From an uncultured delta proteobacterium (GTDB lineage: Bacteria > Myxococcota_A > Polyangia > Polyangiales > Ga0077539), in contig CAISKJ010001791.1 of NCBI GenBank assembly GCA_903885885.1, positions 1 through 7,172 of the forward strand: a DNA stretch of 7,172 nucleotides, written 5' to 3'. The position numbers and the translations under genes are program-made. The notes under the pieces were generated by a model. It searched no databases. It was not told where the DNA came from and worked only from the letters and a program-made list of their open reading frames with translations. Each line of letters begins with the position of its first letter. Position 1 is the stretch's first letter. This document shows, piece by piece, positions 1 to 5,796 of the stretch.

Positions 1-540
1 CTCACGGGCGTTCTCCTCACGCACTACCACTCGGATCATGCGGGCAACGCGGGCTTTCTCCAGCGCGAGCACGGCGTGAAGGTGATCGCGCACCGCGCCG
101 ACGCCGAGGTGCTCGACGGCACGGCGCCGCGTCCCGTCATGGGCGACCGCGGCAACCTCCTCGAGCGCGCGCTCTGCGCCGTGGAGAACCGCTTTCCCTC
201 CGCGGCGCGCGTCGACCGCGCCCTCGACGGGGGCGACACGGTGGCGAGCATGGAGGTTCACGCGGTGCCCGGTCACACCGACGGGTCCGTGTTCTTTCGC
301 CACGCTGCGACGGGATGCCTGCTCACGGGTGATACGTTGCTCACAGCGCGCCCGCCGCTCACGCTGGTGCGCGACGTGGTGCGCGCGCACGACGCGTTCT
401 CCGCCGACGTGCGCCGCGCGTACGCCTCGCTCGAGGCCTTTCACGCGGCGGGGTGGCACTACGACCACGTTCTCGCCGGTCACGGCCGCCCGCTGGTGGG
501 AAACGCCCGCTCGCGCGTGCTCGCCGCCCTCTCGCGGTAG
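1..540 (+). CDS. Metallo-beta-lactamase-fold hydrolase, 5'-truncated by window edge
   Basis: The reading frame is open from base 1 and gives 179 residues before a TAG stop; the true start lies upstream of the window. The fold is recognised from its metal-binding motifs in order: HYHSDHAG at residues 8-15 (the HxHxDH signature), PGHTDGS with His92, TGDTLL with Asp111, and AGHGRPL with His161 close to the C-terminus. All ligands of a binuclear (usually zinc) site are therefore present, so the enzyme should be active. Spacing and the GHTDGS form resemble the glyoxalase II/MBL hydrolase group rather than true beta-lactamases; the substrate cannot be told from the sequence. It is the first visible gene of a plus-strand run of five closely spaced genes, with 41 bases to the next. 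An internal GTG at base 76 would cut off the HxHxDH motif and is not the real start. Confidence 0.9.
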   Translation, partial: LTGVLLTHYHSDHAGNAGFLQREHGVKVIAHRADAEVLDGTAPRPVMGDRGNLLERALCAVENRFPSAARVDRALDGGDTVASMEVHAVPGHTDGSVFFRHAATGCLLTGDTLLTARPPLTLVRDVVRAHDAFSADVRRAYASLEAFHAAGWHYDHVLAGHGRPLVGNARSRVLAALSR

Positions 541-581
541 CCACGCACCCGACGCCGCGCGCGCTGCGTTATCGTCACCGA

Positions 582-1115
582 ATGCCTCTCTCTCACGCGA
601 GCGCGCGGCCCTCTCGCGCGATGGGCGCAGCCAGCCTCGCAGCCCTCTTCGCGCCGGGCGCTGCGTTCGCGGTGCTGCTCGCCGCGCTCGCCGACGACCC
701 GCGCTTCCCGTGGGTGCGCGCGCCGCTCGCTGCGCCGTGGGAACTCTTCGTGATCGCCGCCTCGGGCCTCGTCGCCACCGCCGCGGGCGCGCTCGACTGG
801 CGCTTTCACAGGCTCGCGGGCGTGGTCATCGCGCGCGCCGAGCAGCGCGCCGAACTCCTCGCGCTCACCGTCGGAGGCGTGCCCCTCTTCGCCATCATGG
901 CAACGGCCACCGCGACGGGCGCGCGCTGGCTGCTCTTGCCCGCGGTGGCGCAGACCGCGTTCACCACGTACCTCATCGCCTACGACGAGTTGCGCTTTCA
1001 CCGCCGTCGCTGCGGCGCGTACGAGACGGTGCTCCACCGCGTGCTGGTGCTCGGTCAGCTCGCGGCGCTGCTCGCGTGGATGCACCTCGCCTTCGTGCGC
1101 CCCCTCGCGCCATGA
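582..1115 (+). CDS. Predicted five-helix integral membrane protein, unknown function
   Basis: This encodes 177 residues starting at the ATG at 582, the first sensible start after the preceding stop; the open frame extends further upstream but only as shadow of the hydrolase gene. I do not recognise the family with confidence. Hydrophobic segments lie at about residues 16-37, 53-71, 91-111, 114-134 and 148-172, so it is probably an inner-membrane protein with five helices. A conserved-looking acidic/basic stretch (YDELRFHRRRC, about 134-144) sits between helices four and five, and an Asp-Trp pair (LDWRFH) follows helix two. The second feature is faintly like DUF2231 membrane proteins, but that is only a guess. 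No good Shine-Dalgarno is seen upstream. Its stop overlaps the next start as ATGA, which suggests translational coupling. Confidence 0.8.
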   Translation: MPLSHASARPSRAMGAASLAALFAPGAAFAVLLAALADDPRFPWVRAPLAAPWELFVIAASGLVATAAGALDWRFHRLAGVVIARAEQRAELLALTVGGVPLFAIMATATATGARWLLLPAVAQTAFTTYLIAYDELRFHRRRCGAYETVLHRVLVLGQLAALLAWMHLAFVRPLAP

Positions 1116-1630
1116 ACGCCCGCGCGCACCGTCTCCTCGCCGCTGCCGAGGCGCGCTACGCCCGCGGCGACCTGCGTCCACGCTCCGACGAGTACGCCAC
1201 GCTCGCAGGCGCCACGCGCTGGATGGGACGCGCCCTCGCCGTGCCCGTCTCCGACGAGACGGCGCGACGCGGGGCCGCGCTCCTCGCGGAGAAGTACCTC
1301 GTCGCGGGCGCGGCGGGCGTGGCGGCCTTCGCGCTCGCGAGGAGGCGCTCGCTGTGGGCCTCGCCGGTGGCCTTCGCGCTGAGCTTCTACACGGTCGAGG
1401 CGCAGGGCGTGTTCGTGATCCCGGCGCTCCTCGAAGGCGTCGACGACCCGCAGACGCGCTCGCGCGCGCTCGTCGCCGAGGCGGGCGGAACGCTGTCGGT
1501 GATGGCCACCGTGATCCCCATCGCGGCGCACATGCTCACGGGTCCGCTCGTCGGTCGCGGCGCGGTCGACGCGTGGTGCGTCGGCTGCCTCGCGGTGGTT
1601 CTCTGGTACAACGAGCTCGCCCACGGATAG
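1112..1630 (+). CDS. Predicted four-helix membrane protein, unknown function
   Basis: This encodes 172 residues from the ATG that overlaps the previous stop (ATGA at 1112-1115). The first 60 residues are charged and helical (many Ala, Arg and Glu) and probably cytoplasmic. Four hydrophobic segments follow at about 61-76, 82-105, 126-143 and 153-167. The loop at about 108-125 (EGVDDPQTRSRA) is strongly charged, and the last helix carries two Cys residues (156, 159) and ends in WYNELAHG. I do not recognise a family and assign no function. Overlap with the upstream gene and same-strand spacing to the downstream small transporter-like gene (31 bases) put it in the same operon, so its partner is likely to be one of those membrane proteins. 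Confidence 0.78.
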   Translation: MNARAHRLLAAAEARYARGDLRPRSDEYATLAGATRWMGRALAVPVSDETARRGAALLAEKYLVAGAAGVAAFALARRRSLWASPVAFALSFYTVEAQGVFVIPALLEGVDDPQTRSRALVAEAGGTLSVMATVIPIAAHMLTGPLVGRGAVDAWCVGCLAVVLWYNELAHG

Positions 1631-1647
1631 CCTTCGCGAGGGCCGCG

Positions 1648-1655
1648 GGAGGGAG
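1648..1655 (+). promoter_or_regulatory. Shine-Dalgarno for the SMR-like gene
   Basis: A purine run GGAGGGAG sits 6 bases before the ATG at 1662. It is the clearest ribosome site in the plus-strand operon and selects ATG 1662 over the in-frame ATG at 1680. Confidence 0.6.
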
Positions 1656-1661
1656 ACGCCG

Positions 1662-2009
1662 ATGCAACGTGCGACGATCATGCGGGGCGTCGAGTGGGCG
1701 CTGTTCTTCGCGGCCACGGTGTACGGCCACGTCGCGATGAAGTTCGCCGTCGACGCGCACCGACGCCTCGTCGACGCCGCGCTCTCGCCGTGGGGCGTCT
1801 CGGCGGTGGCCGCGTGGGGCGCGTCGTCGCTCCTGTGGATGAGCCTCCTGCAGCGCGACACGCTCTTTCACGCGACCACGGTGTCGTCGCTGCGCTACGC
1901 GCTCACCGTGGCGGCCGCGTATGCTGTGTCGCGTGCGACGCCCTCGTGGTCGCAGCTCGCGGGCGCTGCGCTCGTGGTGGCGGGCGTGTACCTCGCCGGA
2001 GACGGGTGA
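1662..2009 (+). CDS. Small four-helix SMR/EamA-like membrane protein
   Basis: The 115-residue length and four hydrophobic segments (about residues 10-29, 43-63, 69-90 and 97-113) are those of the small multidrug resistance / DMT superfamily, which also includes the ArnE/ArnF-type lipid-carrier flippase subunits. The first helix ends VYGHVAMKFAVD, matching the usual G-x-x-x-x-K end of SMR helix one. The last segment (SWSQLAGAALVVAGVYLAG) is the common GAALIxAGVxL ending of the superfamily. The membrane-embedded Glu that binds drugs and protons in EmrE (E14) appears to be replaced by Thr19, so classic drug/proton antiport is unlikely; Arn-like or purely structural roles are possible. The start is set by the strong ribosome site upstream. 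The kinase gene begins 5 bases after the stop, so the two are very likely co-translated. Confidence 0.75.
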   Translation: MQRATIMRGVEWALFFAATVYGHVAMKFAVDAHRRLVDAALSPWGVSAVAAWGASSLLWMSLLQRDTLFHATTVSSLRYALTVAAAYAVSRATPSWSQLAGAALVVAGVYLAGDG

Positions 2010-2014
2010 GCGCG

Positions 2015-2737
2015 ATGCTCGGCGAGGCGCTCTGGGCGCGCTCCATCGCGTCGACCTCGGTCAACCGCACCGTGGTAGAGAGAGACGTCGTGCGCAAGAC
2101 GCGCCGCCTCGACGCGGGCGTCACCATCGCGGCGGGCAATGTGTTCTTCGCGCTCGCGGGGGCGAGCTTTCGGATGTTTGTGCGCACCGAGGCGTGGGCG
2201 GCGCGCGAGCGGGCGGCCTTTCGCGCGCTGCACGGCGTCGAGGTGGCGGGCGAGGGGCGCACGCTGGTGTTTCCGCGGCTCCCGGGCGTCGACCTCGCGA
2301 CGCGAGCGCCCGACGCGCGCGCCCTCGTCGCCGTGGGGCGATGCCTGCGCGAGGCGCACGCGCGCGACGGGTTTACGCACGGCGACGCGCACCTCGGGAA
2401 CTACCTCTACGATGAGAACGAGGGGCGCTGTCGGCTCATCGATTTCGATGCCGAGCATGTCGCATCGCTCTCGGGGGATGCGCGCCGCGATGACGACGTG
2501 GCGGTGCTCGTGCTCGACCTCATCGGGCGCCGCGGCGTCGACGAGGCGACGCGGCTGTGTGCGGCGTTCTTCGAGGGGTATCAGCCCGATGCGCGCTGCG
2601 TGGATGCGGTGTGCGAGTCGCTCGAGGTGCCGTCGGGGCTCGCGGGCGTGCTCATGCTGTCGCGCGCGCATGGGCTGTCGCGCGAGGCGTTGGCGCGGGG
2701 CTTCGACGCGGTGCGCGGGGTGCTGCGGGCGCGGTAA
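2015..2737 (+). CDS. Compact kinase-fold protein, LPS-core/Kdo kinase-like
   Basis: This encodes 240 residues. Protein-kinase-fold motifs are visible in order: a candidate beta-3 lysine in VVRKTRR (Lys28), a helix-C glutamate in ARERAAF (Glu65), the catalytic loop HGDAHLGN (His122, Asp124, Asn129) and the metal-binding LIDFDAEH (Asp143, Asp145). A DD pair follows (160-161, RRDDDV). The HGDxHxxN plus DFD form is that of the WaaP/Kdo kinase, RIO/Bud32 and aminoglycoside-phosphotransferase group rather than of eukaryote-like Ser/Thr kinases. The small size and position beside membrane genes favour a sugar or LPS-core kinase; a protein kinase is the alternative. The glycine-rich loop is not obvious, as is common in this group. 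It is cytoplasmic, with no signal or membrane segment. It starts 5 bases after the SMR-like stop with only a weak GTGAG site, so translational coupling is likely. It is the last gene of the plus-strand operon. Confidence 0.82.
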   Translation: MLGEALWARSIASTSVNRTVVERDVVRKTRRLDAGVTIAAGNVFFALAGASFRMFVRTEAWAARERAAFRALHGVEVAGEGRTLVFPRLPGVDLATRAPDARALVAVGRCLREAHARDGFTHGDAHLGNYLYDENEGRCRLIDFDAEHVASLSGDARRDDDVAVLVLDLIGRRGVDEATRLCAAFFEGYQPDARCVDAVCESLEVPSGLAGVLMLSRAHGLSREALARGFDAVRGVLRAR

Positions 2738-2744
2738 CGGCAGT

Positions 2745-2756
2745 GGAGCGCGCTCC
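2745..2756. repeat. 12-bp perfect palindrome between convergent genes
   Basis: GGAGCGCGCTCC lies in the 30-base gap between the kinase stop (plus) and the DMP19-like stop (minus). It could help end transcription from both sides, but it has no loop and no T-run on either strand, so a classical intrinsic terminator is not supported. Confidence 0.35.
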
Positions 2757-2767
2757 GCCGCCTCACC

Positions 2768-3415
2768 TCACCCCGGAGTGGGCTCGGACGGCACTGGGAC
2801 GAACGACCTTGCGTGCTGTCGCACCCACGTCAGCAGCCGCGGCGGCAGCGCCGTCGACGCGAAGCGCTCGAGCGCCTTCGCCGCCCTCGGGCTGCCCAGC
2901 CTGGCGCGCCCCGGCGACTTCGTGGTGCCTCGCGCGACGAGCTCGAACTGCGCCGCGAGTTCCTCGAGCCCGAGCGCCCGCGCCGCGTCGGCGGTGTGGG
3001 CGACGAGGCCCTCGTCGCACTCGAGGAAGTACATCGCCAGGCCGTTGCGCGAGCGCTGCGCGGCGAGGGCGTCGAGCGTGAGCCACGCGCGGACGGCCGG
3101 CGGCGCCGCCGCGACCTTCTCCCACGCGAGCCCGGTGGCCATGATCCAGCCGTCGAGCACCTCGGCCCACAGCTCGGGCTCGGGGGCCTCTTCGATCCAC
3201 GCGTGCGTCGGCTCCCACCCCGGCACGCGCGCGAACCCGGCCGTGAGCTGCTCGGCCACGAGCGCGGCCTGCTCCGCCCGCGGGATCGTCCGCGTGACCG
3301 GGTCGGGGTCGTCGTCGAACACGATCTCGATGCGGCTCCGCGCGCCCTCCGGCCACACCGACCACGTCACACCCTCGGCCTCGTTGCGCAGCGTCGTGCG
3401 GTCTCTTCTGCCCAT
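2768..3415 (-). CDS. DMP19 (DUF4375)-like domain protein
   Basis: This encodes 215 residues from the ATG at 3413-3415. The frame continues 28 codons upstream to another ATG, but a ribosome site (GGAAGAG, 3426-3432) about 10 bases before the inner ATG favours the shorter form. Residues about 98-163 fit the DMP19/DUF4375 pattern: a WEKV..PPAVRAW helix, then an RNGLAMYFLECDEG motif (about 123-136) matching the family's NNGGFxQYFxNxxG, then an AARALGLEE segment matching its A-x-x-A-L-x-x-I-G-A. The N-terminal ~70 residues (strand-rich, with FDDDPDP) are not recognised. DMP19 proteins are often seen beside polymorphic-toxin or immunity genes and some are DNA-mimic or regulator-binding proteins, but nothing here shows the role of this one. 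It is acidic overall and has no signal peptide. The family call is by eye and moderate. Confidence 0.62.
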   Translation of the reverse strand: MGRRDRTTLRNEAEGVTWSVWPEGARSRIEIVFDDDPDPVTRTIPRAEQAALVAEQLTAGFARVPGWEPTHAWIEEAPEPELWAEVLDGWIMATGLAWEKVAAAPPAVRAWLTLDALAAQRSRNGLAMYFLECDEGLVAHTADAARALGLEELAAQFELVARGTTKSPGRARLGSPRAAKALERFASTALPPRLLTWVRQHARSFVPVPSEPTPG

Positions 3416-3425
3416 CGACGCGATT

Positions 3426-3432
3426 CTCTTCC
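3426..3432 (-). promoter_or_regulatory. Shine-Dalgarno deciding the DMP19-like start
   Basis: On the minus strand GGAAGAG precedes the ATG at 3415 by about 10 bases. It is the reason for choosing this start over the in-frame ATG at 3499. Confidence 0.5.
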
Positions 3433-3527
3433 GTGTGCCGTCGCTGCGCCCGATGGCGCGGCCGAAGATGACCGGCGGGCGTGGCGCTACCCACCGCATC
3501 CACGGAGCCGGATGCGCTGAAGGTCGC

Positions 3528-3923
3528 TCACCGCGCGAGCGGGCGCAGGCGCTCGGGCAGCGGGCGCGCGTGCACCCACGCGCGGATCATGGCGGTGAAG
3601 AGCGCGGCGTCCTGGAGGTTCCAGACGTGTCCGAGGTCGGGCGCGACGACACCGCGCGCGTCGGGCAGCGCGCGGACCAGCTGGCGTGCGGCTCCCTTCG
3701 CGGCGAAGGTCTCGCGAGAGCCCACGGCGACGAGCGTCGGGGCGCGCGACGCGATCGGCAGCGTCATGCTCATCAACGCGCGAATGACGTCGCGGTTGAA
3801 GGCCGCGTCGGCGGTGTGCTCGTCGAGCAGCCGTCGATACAACACCATCGCGCCCCGCGAAGCGCCCGCGGCCAGGAGCACCTCCGCGGCGCGCGCCATC
3901 GCGTCGACGTCGCGCGGCGCCAC
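3528..3923 (-). pseudogene. Alpha/beta hydrolase, C-terminal half only
   Basis: The last ~130 residues of this frame read as the end of an alpha/beta hydrolase of the proline iminopeptidase-like group. They comprise a helical cap segment (AMVLYRRLLDEH), the strand APTLVAVGSRE that normally carries the catalytic acid, the segment AARQLVRALPDARG, and DLGHVWNLQD with the catalytic His. The family is usually about 260-290 residues long; the oxyanion and GxSxG nucleophile half is missing. The frame stays open upstream to 4280, but there it is an Arg/Ser-rich shadow of another frame, and real-looking sequence begins near GTG 3923 or ATG 3899. Without the nucleophile serine it cannot be catalytic in the normal way. 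Immediately upstream, in a different minus-strand frame, lies a tetratricopeptide fragment, so this looks like a deletion or rearrangement scar. A sequencing frameshift alone would not restore the missing hydrolase half. Confidence 0.72.
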
Positions 3924-3936
3924 CGCAGCGCTCACG

Positions 3937-4209
3937 CACGCGCTCGTAGAACTCCTCCGCCGACGACCACTCCGACTCGTCGAAGGAGTGCTCCGCGTAG
4001 ACGAGAAACGCGTGGGGCAGGTACGCCGAGGTGGGAAACCGCTGGATGAGCAGGCGATACACGCGCAGCGCCTCCGGGTGACGCCGCCGCGCGGTGAGCG
4101 CCCAGCCGAGACGGAAGAGCAGCAGGTCCATCGTGGACGCGGTGGGCGTGCGCGTGACGGCGCCCTGCACCAGGACGATCTGCGCGTCGACACCTCGCCG
4201 TGAGCCCAT
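3937..4209 (-). pseudogene. Tetratricopeptide-type fragment fused out of frame
   Basis: In this frame a convincing helix-turn-helix repeat pattern is seen from about 4131 to 3937: LLLFRLGWALTARRRHPEAL, then RVYRLLIQRFPTSAYLPHAF, then a third helix ending SAEEFYERV. This matches the TPR/YbgF-like helical repeats common in large myxobacterial periplasmic or outer-membrane proteins (alternating small residues, A-x-x-x-Y, and a Pro after the second helix). Its codons are strongly G/C in third position, as expected of real coding sequence. After ERV the reading becomes an Arg/Gly-rich shadow of the hydrolase remnant and runs to a distant stop at about 3487. Possible starts are ATG 4233, 4209 or 4131; none has a good ribosome site, and the protein family is normally much longer, so the N-terminus may be lost too. 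No signal peptide is visible. Confidence 0.6.
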
Positions 4210-4222
4210 GAATGCGCTGCAG

Positions 4223-4261
4223 CGAGCGGGCATCGCACCCCTTCGAGCGGACGTCGCATCC
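4223..4261. repeat. 21-bp-period direct repeat upstream of outer-membrane gene
   Basis: Two copies of GAGCGGNNNTCGCA occur at 4224-4237 and 4245-4258, and the extended units (CGAGCGGRCRTCGCAYCC) differ at three positions over 18 bases. The spacing of 21 bases is two DNA helical turns, placing both copies on the same face. The block lies between the divergent TPR remnant and the outer-membrane protein, ending just before its ribosome site, so it could be an operator or an activator site. Confidence 0.45.
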
Positions 4262-4278
4262 GCCGGAAGGTGTCTCGC

Positions 4279-4989
4279 ATGAAGGTCCGTGCCGCCTCGA
4301 TCGTGCTCGCGCTCGCGTCGACCTTCGCCCCGTCGGTCGGGCGCGCGGATCCGTTTCATCTCCAGGCCTCGGTGGGCACCGACGCGCCGCTCGCGGTGAC
4401 CCTCCGCGGAGACCTCGAGCTCCCCGGTCGGCTGCGTCTCATGGCCTCCGGCGGCCTCGCGCCGCAGGCGTACATCAACGTGCTCAACAACGTGCTCACC
4501 GCCGCGAGCGGGGGCCAGTCGGGGTCGGGCTTCTACGGCATTCGCGTCGAGAGCGCGTCGGCGTGGCGCGTCCACGCGGGGTGGCGTCCGTTCTCGGGCG
4601 CGGGCCTCGTGCTCATGGGCGGCTACGGGCGCCTCGACCTCGCGGGGGCGGCGAACGCGCGCACGCTCATCACATCGGTGACGGGCGTCACGCCGCCCGC
4701 GAGCGTCCCCGAGGCCAACGGCATCTACGACGTGCGCTCGACGCTGCACATGGTCGACGCCGAGCTCGGGTGGGAGTTTCTGCTCTTCGGCGATCGCCTC
4801 GTGATCCAGACGGCGATCGGCGTGGGCGTCACCGTCGACGCGCGCACCACCGTCTCGCCGCGCTTCGCATCGACCACCCCGGGCGCCGCCGCGGCGCGCA
4901 CGACGGCGCAAGACCGCGTCTCCGAGATGCTGCGCTCCTACGGCGTGGTGCCGACGATGTCGCTCTCGCTCGGGTACCGCTTCTTCTGA
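4279..4989 (+). CDS. Secreted, probable outer-membrane beta-barrel protein
   Basis: This encodes 236 residues from ATG 4279, chosen because GGAAGG (4264-4269) sits 9 bases ahead; an in-frame GTG at 4270 would abut that site. Residues 1-23 form a signal peptide (KVR start, hydrophobic IVLALASTFAP, cleavage likely after GRA before DPF). The mature part has alternating strand-like stretches rich in Gly and aromatics (VHAGWRPFSG, LVLMGGYGRLDL, AELGWEFLLFGDRLVIQ, IGVGVTVDART) and ends in LSLGYRFF. A C-terminal Phe after an amphipathic strand is the usual BAM-recognition end of outer-membrane barrels. About eight strands would fit its size, but the ligand or function is unknown. It contains no cysteine and is not a lipoprotein. 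The gene stands alone between two remnants and is likely controlled from the short upstream region holding the 21-bp repeat. Confidence 0.8.
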   Translation: MKVRAASIVLALASTFAPSVGRADPFHLQASVGTDAPLAVTLRGDLELPGRLRLMASGGLAPQAYINVLNNVLTAASGGQSGSGFYGIRVESASAWRVHAGWRPFSGAGLVLMGGYGRLDLAGAANARTLITSVTGVTPPASVPEANGIYDVRSTLHMVDAELGWEFLLFGDRLVIQTAIGVGVTVDARTTVSPRFASTTPGAAAARTTAQDRVSEMLRSYGVVPTMSLSLGYRFF

Positions 4990-5086
4990 GCGTTGTGGGT
5001 CGGGTTGTCGGGTGTTGAAGCGCGCGCCGATCGGTGCGAAGCGAGCGGTGTGACGAAACCGACGCGCTGGCCCTGGCGCGTGCGAG

Positions 5087-5734
5087 GGCTACGGCCTCGA
5101 CGGGTGGCTCGCGGACCTGCGCGAGCTCGCCGCCATCGCCGCGCTCCACCCGCGCACGGTGCTCGGCATCGACCTCGCCAACGAGCCCCACGGCCTCACG
5201 TGGACCGCGTGGCGCGACCTCGCGACGCAGGGCGCGCGCGCGGTGCTCTGCGCCAACCCGCGCGTGCTCGTCTTCGTCGAGGGCGGCGGCAACGCTTCGA
5301 ACAACGCGGGCTTCGACGCCTTCTGGGGCGAGAACCGCACCGAGGCCGCGCGCCTCCCCGTCGACGCGCCGCCCGAGCGCCTCGTGTGCAGCCCGCACGT
5401 GTACGGCCCGAGCGTCGCGCGCATGAGCTACTTCAGCGCGAGCGACTACCCGCGCAACCTCCCGCCGATCTGGGGCGCGCACTTCGGCCACCTGGTCGCC
5501 GCGGGGGCCAACGTGGTGACGGGCGAGTTCTGCGGCTGGTACGACGACGGGCGGGCCTCGGGCGACGTCGCGTGGCAAGACGCGATGGTCGCGTGGCTCG
5601 GCGCGCAGCCCGCACGCGGCTTCTTCTACTGGGCGCTCAACCCCAACGCGGGCGACACCGGGGGCATTCTGCAAGACGACTGGCGCACGCCCAACAGCGC
5701 GAAGCTCCGCCTCCTGGCGCCGCTCATGCGGTAG
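5087..5734 (+). pseudogene. Glycoside hydrolase family 5 (cellulase-like), 5'-truncated
   Basis: Homology starts abruptly at about 5087 with GYGLDGWLADLRELAAIAAL, a mid-protein helix of GH5 endoglucanases. It runs through GIDLANEPHG (Glu at 5183-5185, acid/base), VCSPHVYGPS (substrate-site His and Tyr), TGEFCGWY (Glu at 5525-5527, nucleophile) and FFYWALNPNAGDTGGIL to a TAG stop. These are the later strands of the (beta/alpha)8 barrel. The first strands, the early Arg motif and the secretion signal expected for a cellulase are absent; a stop lies in frame at 5051 and neither other frame upstream resembles the missing part. The first in-frame GTG is at 5159, which would leave 191 residues. With about a third of the barrel missing, the protein probably does not fold, although both catalytic Glu codons survive. 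The usual GEFG after the nucleophile is GEFC here. It is more likely a remnant than a working enzyme. Confidence 0.75.
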
Positions 5735-5796
5735 CTGCGACCGGTGCAGCGCGCGACGGCCTCAGCGCGCCGACCGCGCGGCCGTAACCCCGCTGG

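Noticed and set aside
480..1181. Minus-strand open frame antisense to the five-helix membrane protein
   Set aside because: Highly charged, low-complexity translation, with no start signal; the plus strand carries clear membrane helices.
3416..3499. N-terminal extension of the DMP19-like protein to ATG 3499
   Set aside because: The inner ATG at 3415 has a ribosome site at a workable distance and the added residues look like noncoding shadow; not fully excluded.
2139..4049. Very long plus-strand open frame (over 600 codons) crossing the kinase, DMP19-like and hydrolase-remnant genes
   Set aside because: Its translation is Arg/Ala/Ser/Pro-rich without any family signal and lies opposite or out of frame with well-supported genes; long open shadows are normal at this GC content.
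4234..4911. Upstream part of the minus-strand open frame that includes the TPR fragment
   Set aside because: It is an Arg/Glu/His-rich shadow antisense to the outer-membrane gene, which has a signal peptide, ribosome site and barrel-type end; only the 3937-4209 part looks real.
4990..5020. G/T-rich stretch with repeated GTCGGGT after the outer-membrane gene, possible G-quadruplex
   Set aside because: Only three GGG runs are present, too few for a standard quadruplex, and the repeat is too short to mean much.
5756..5785. ACGGCC/GGCCGT inverted repeat between GH5 remnant and hydrolase
   Set aside because: A 6-bp stem with an 18-base loop is expected by chance in such GC-rich DNA and has no T-run.
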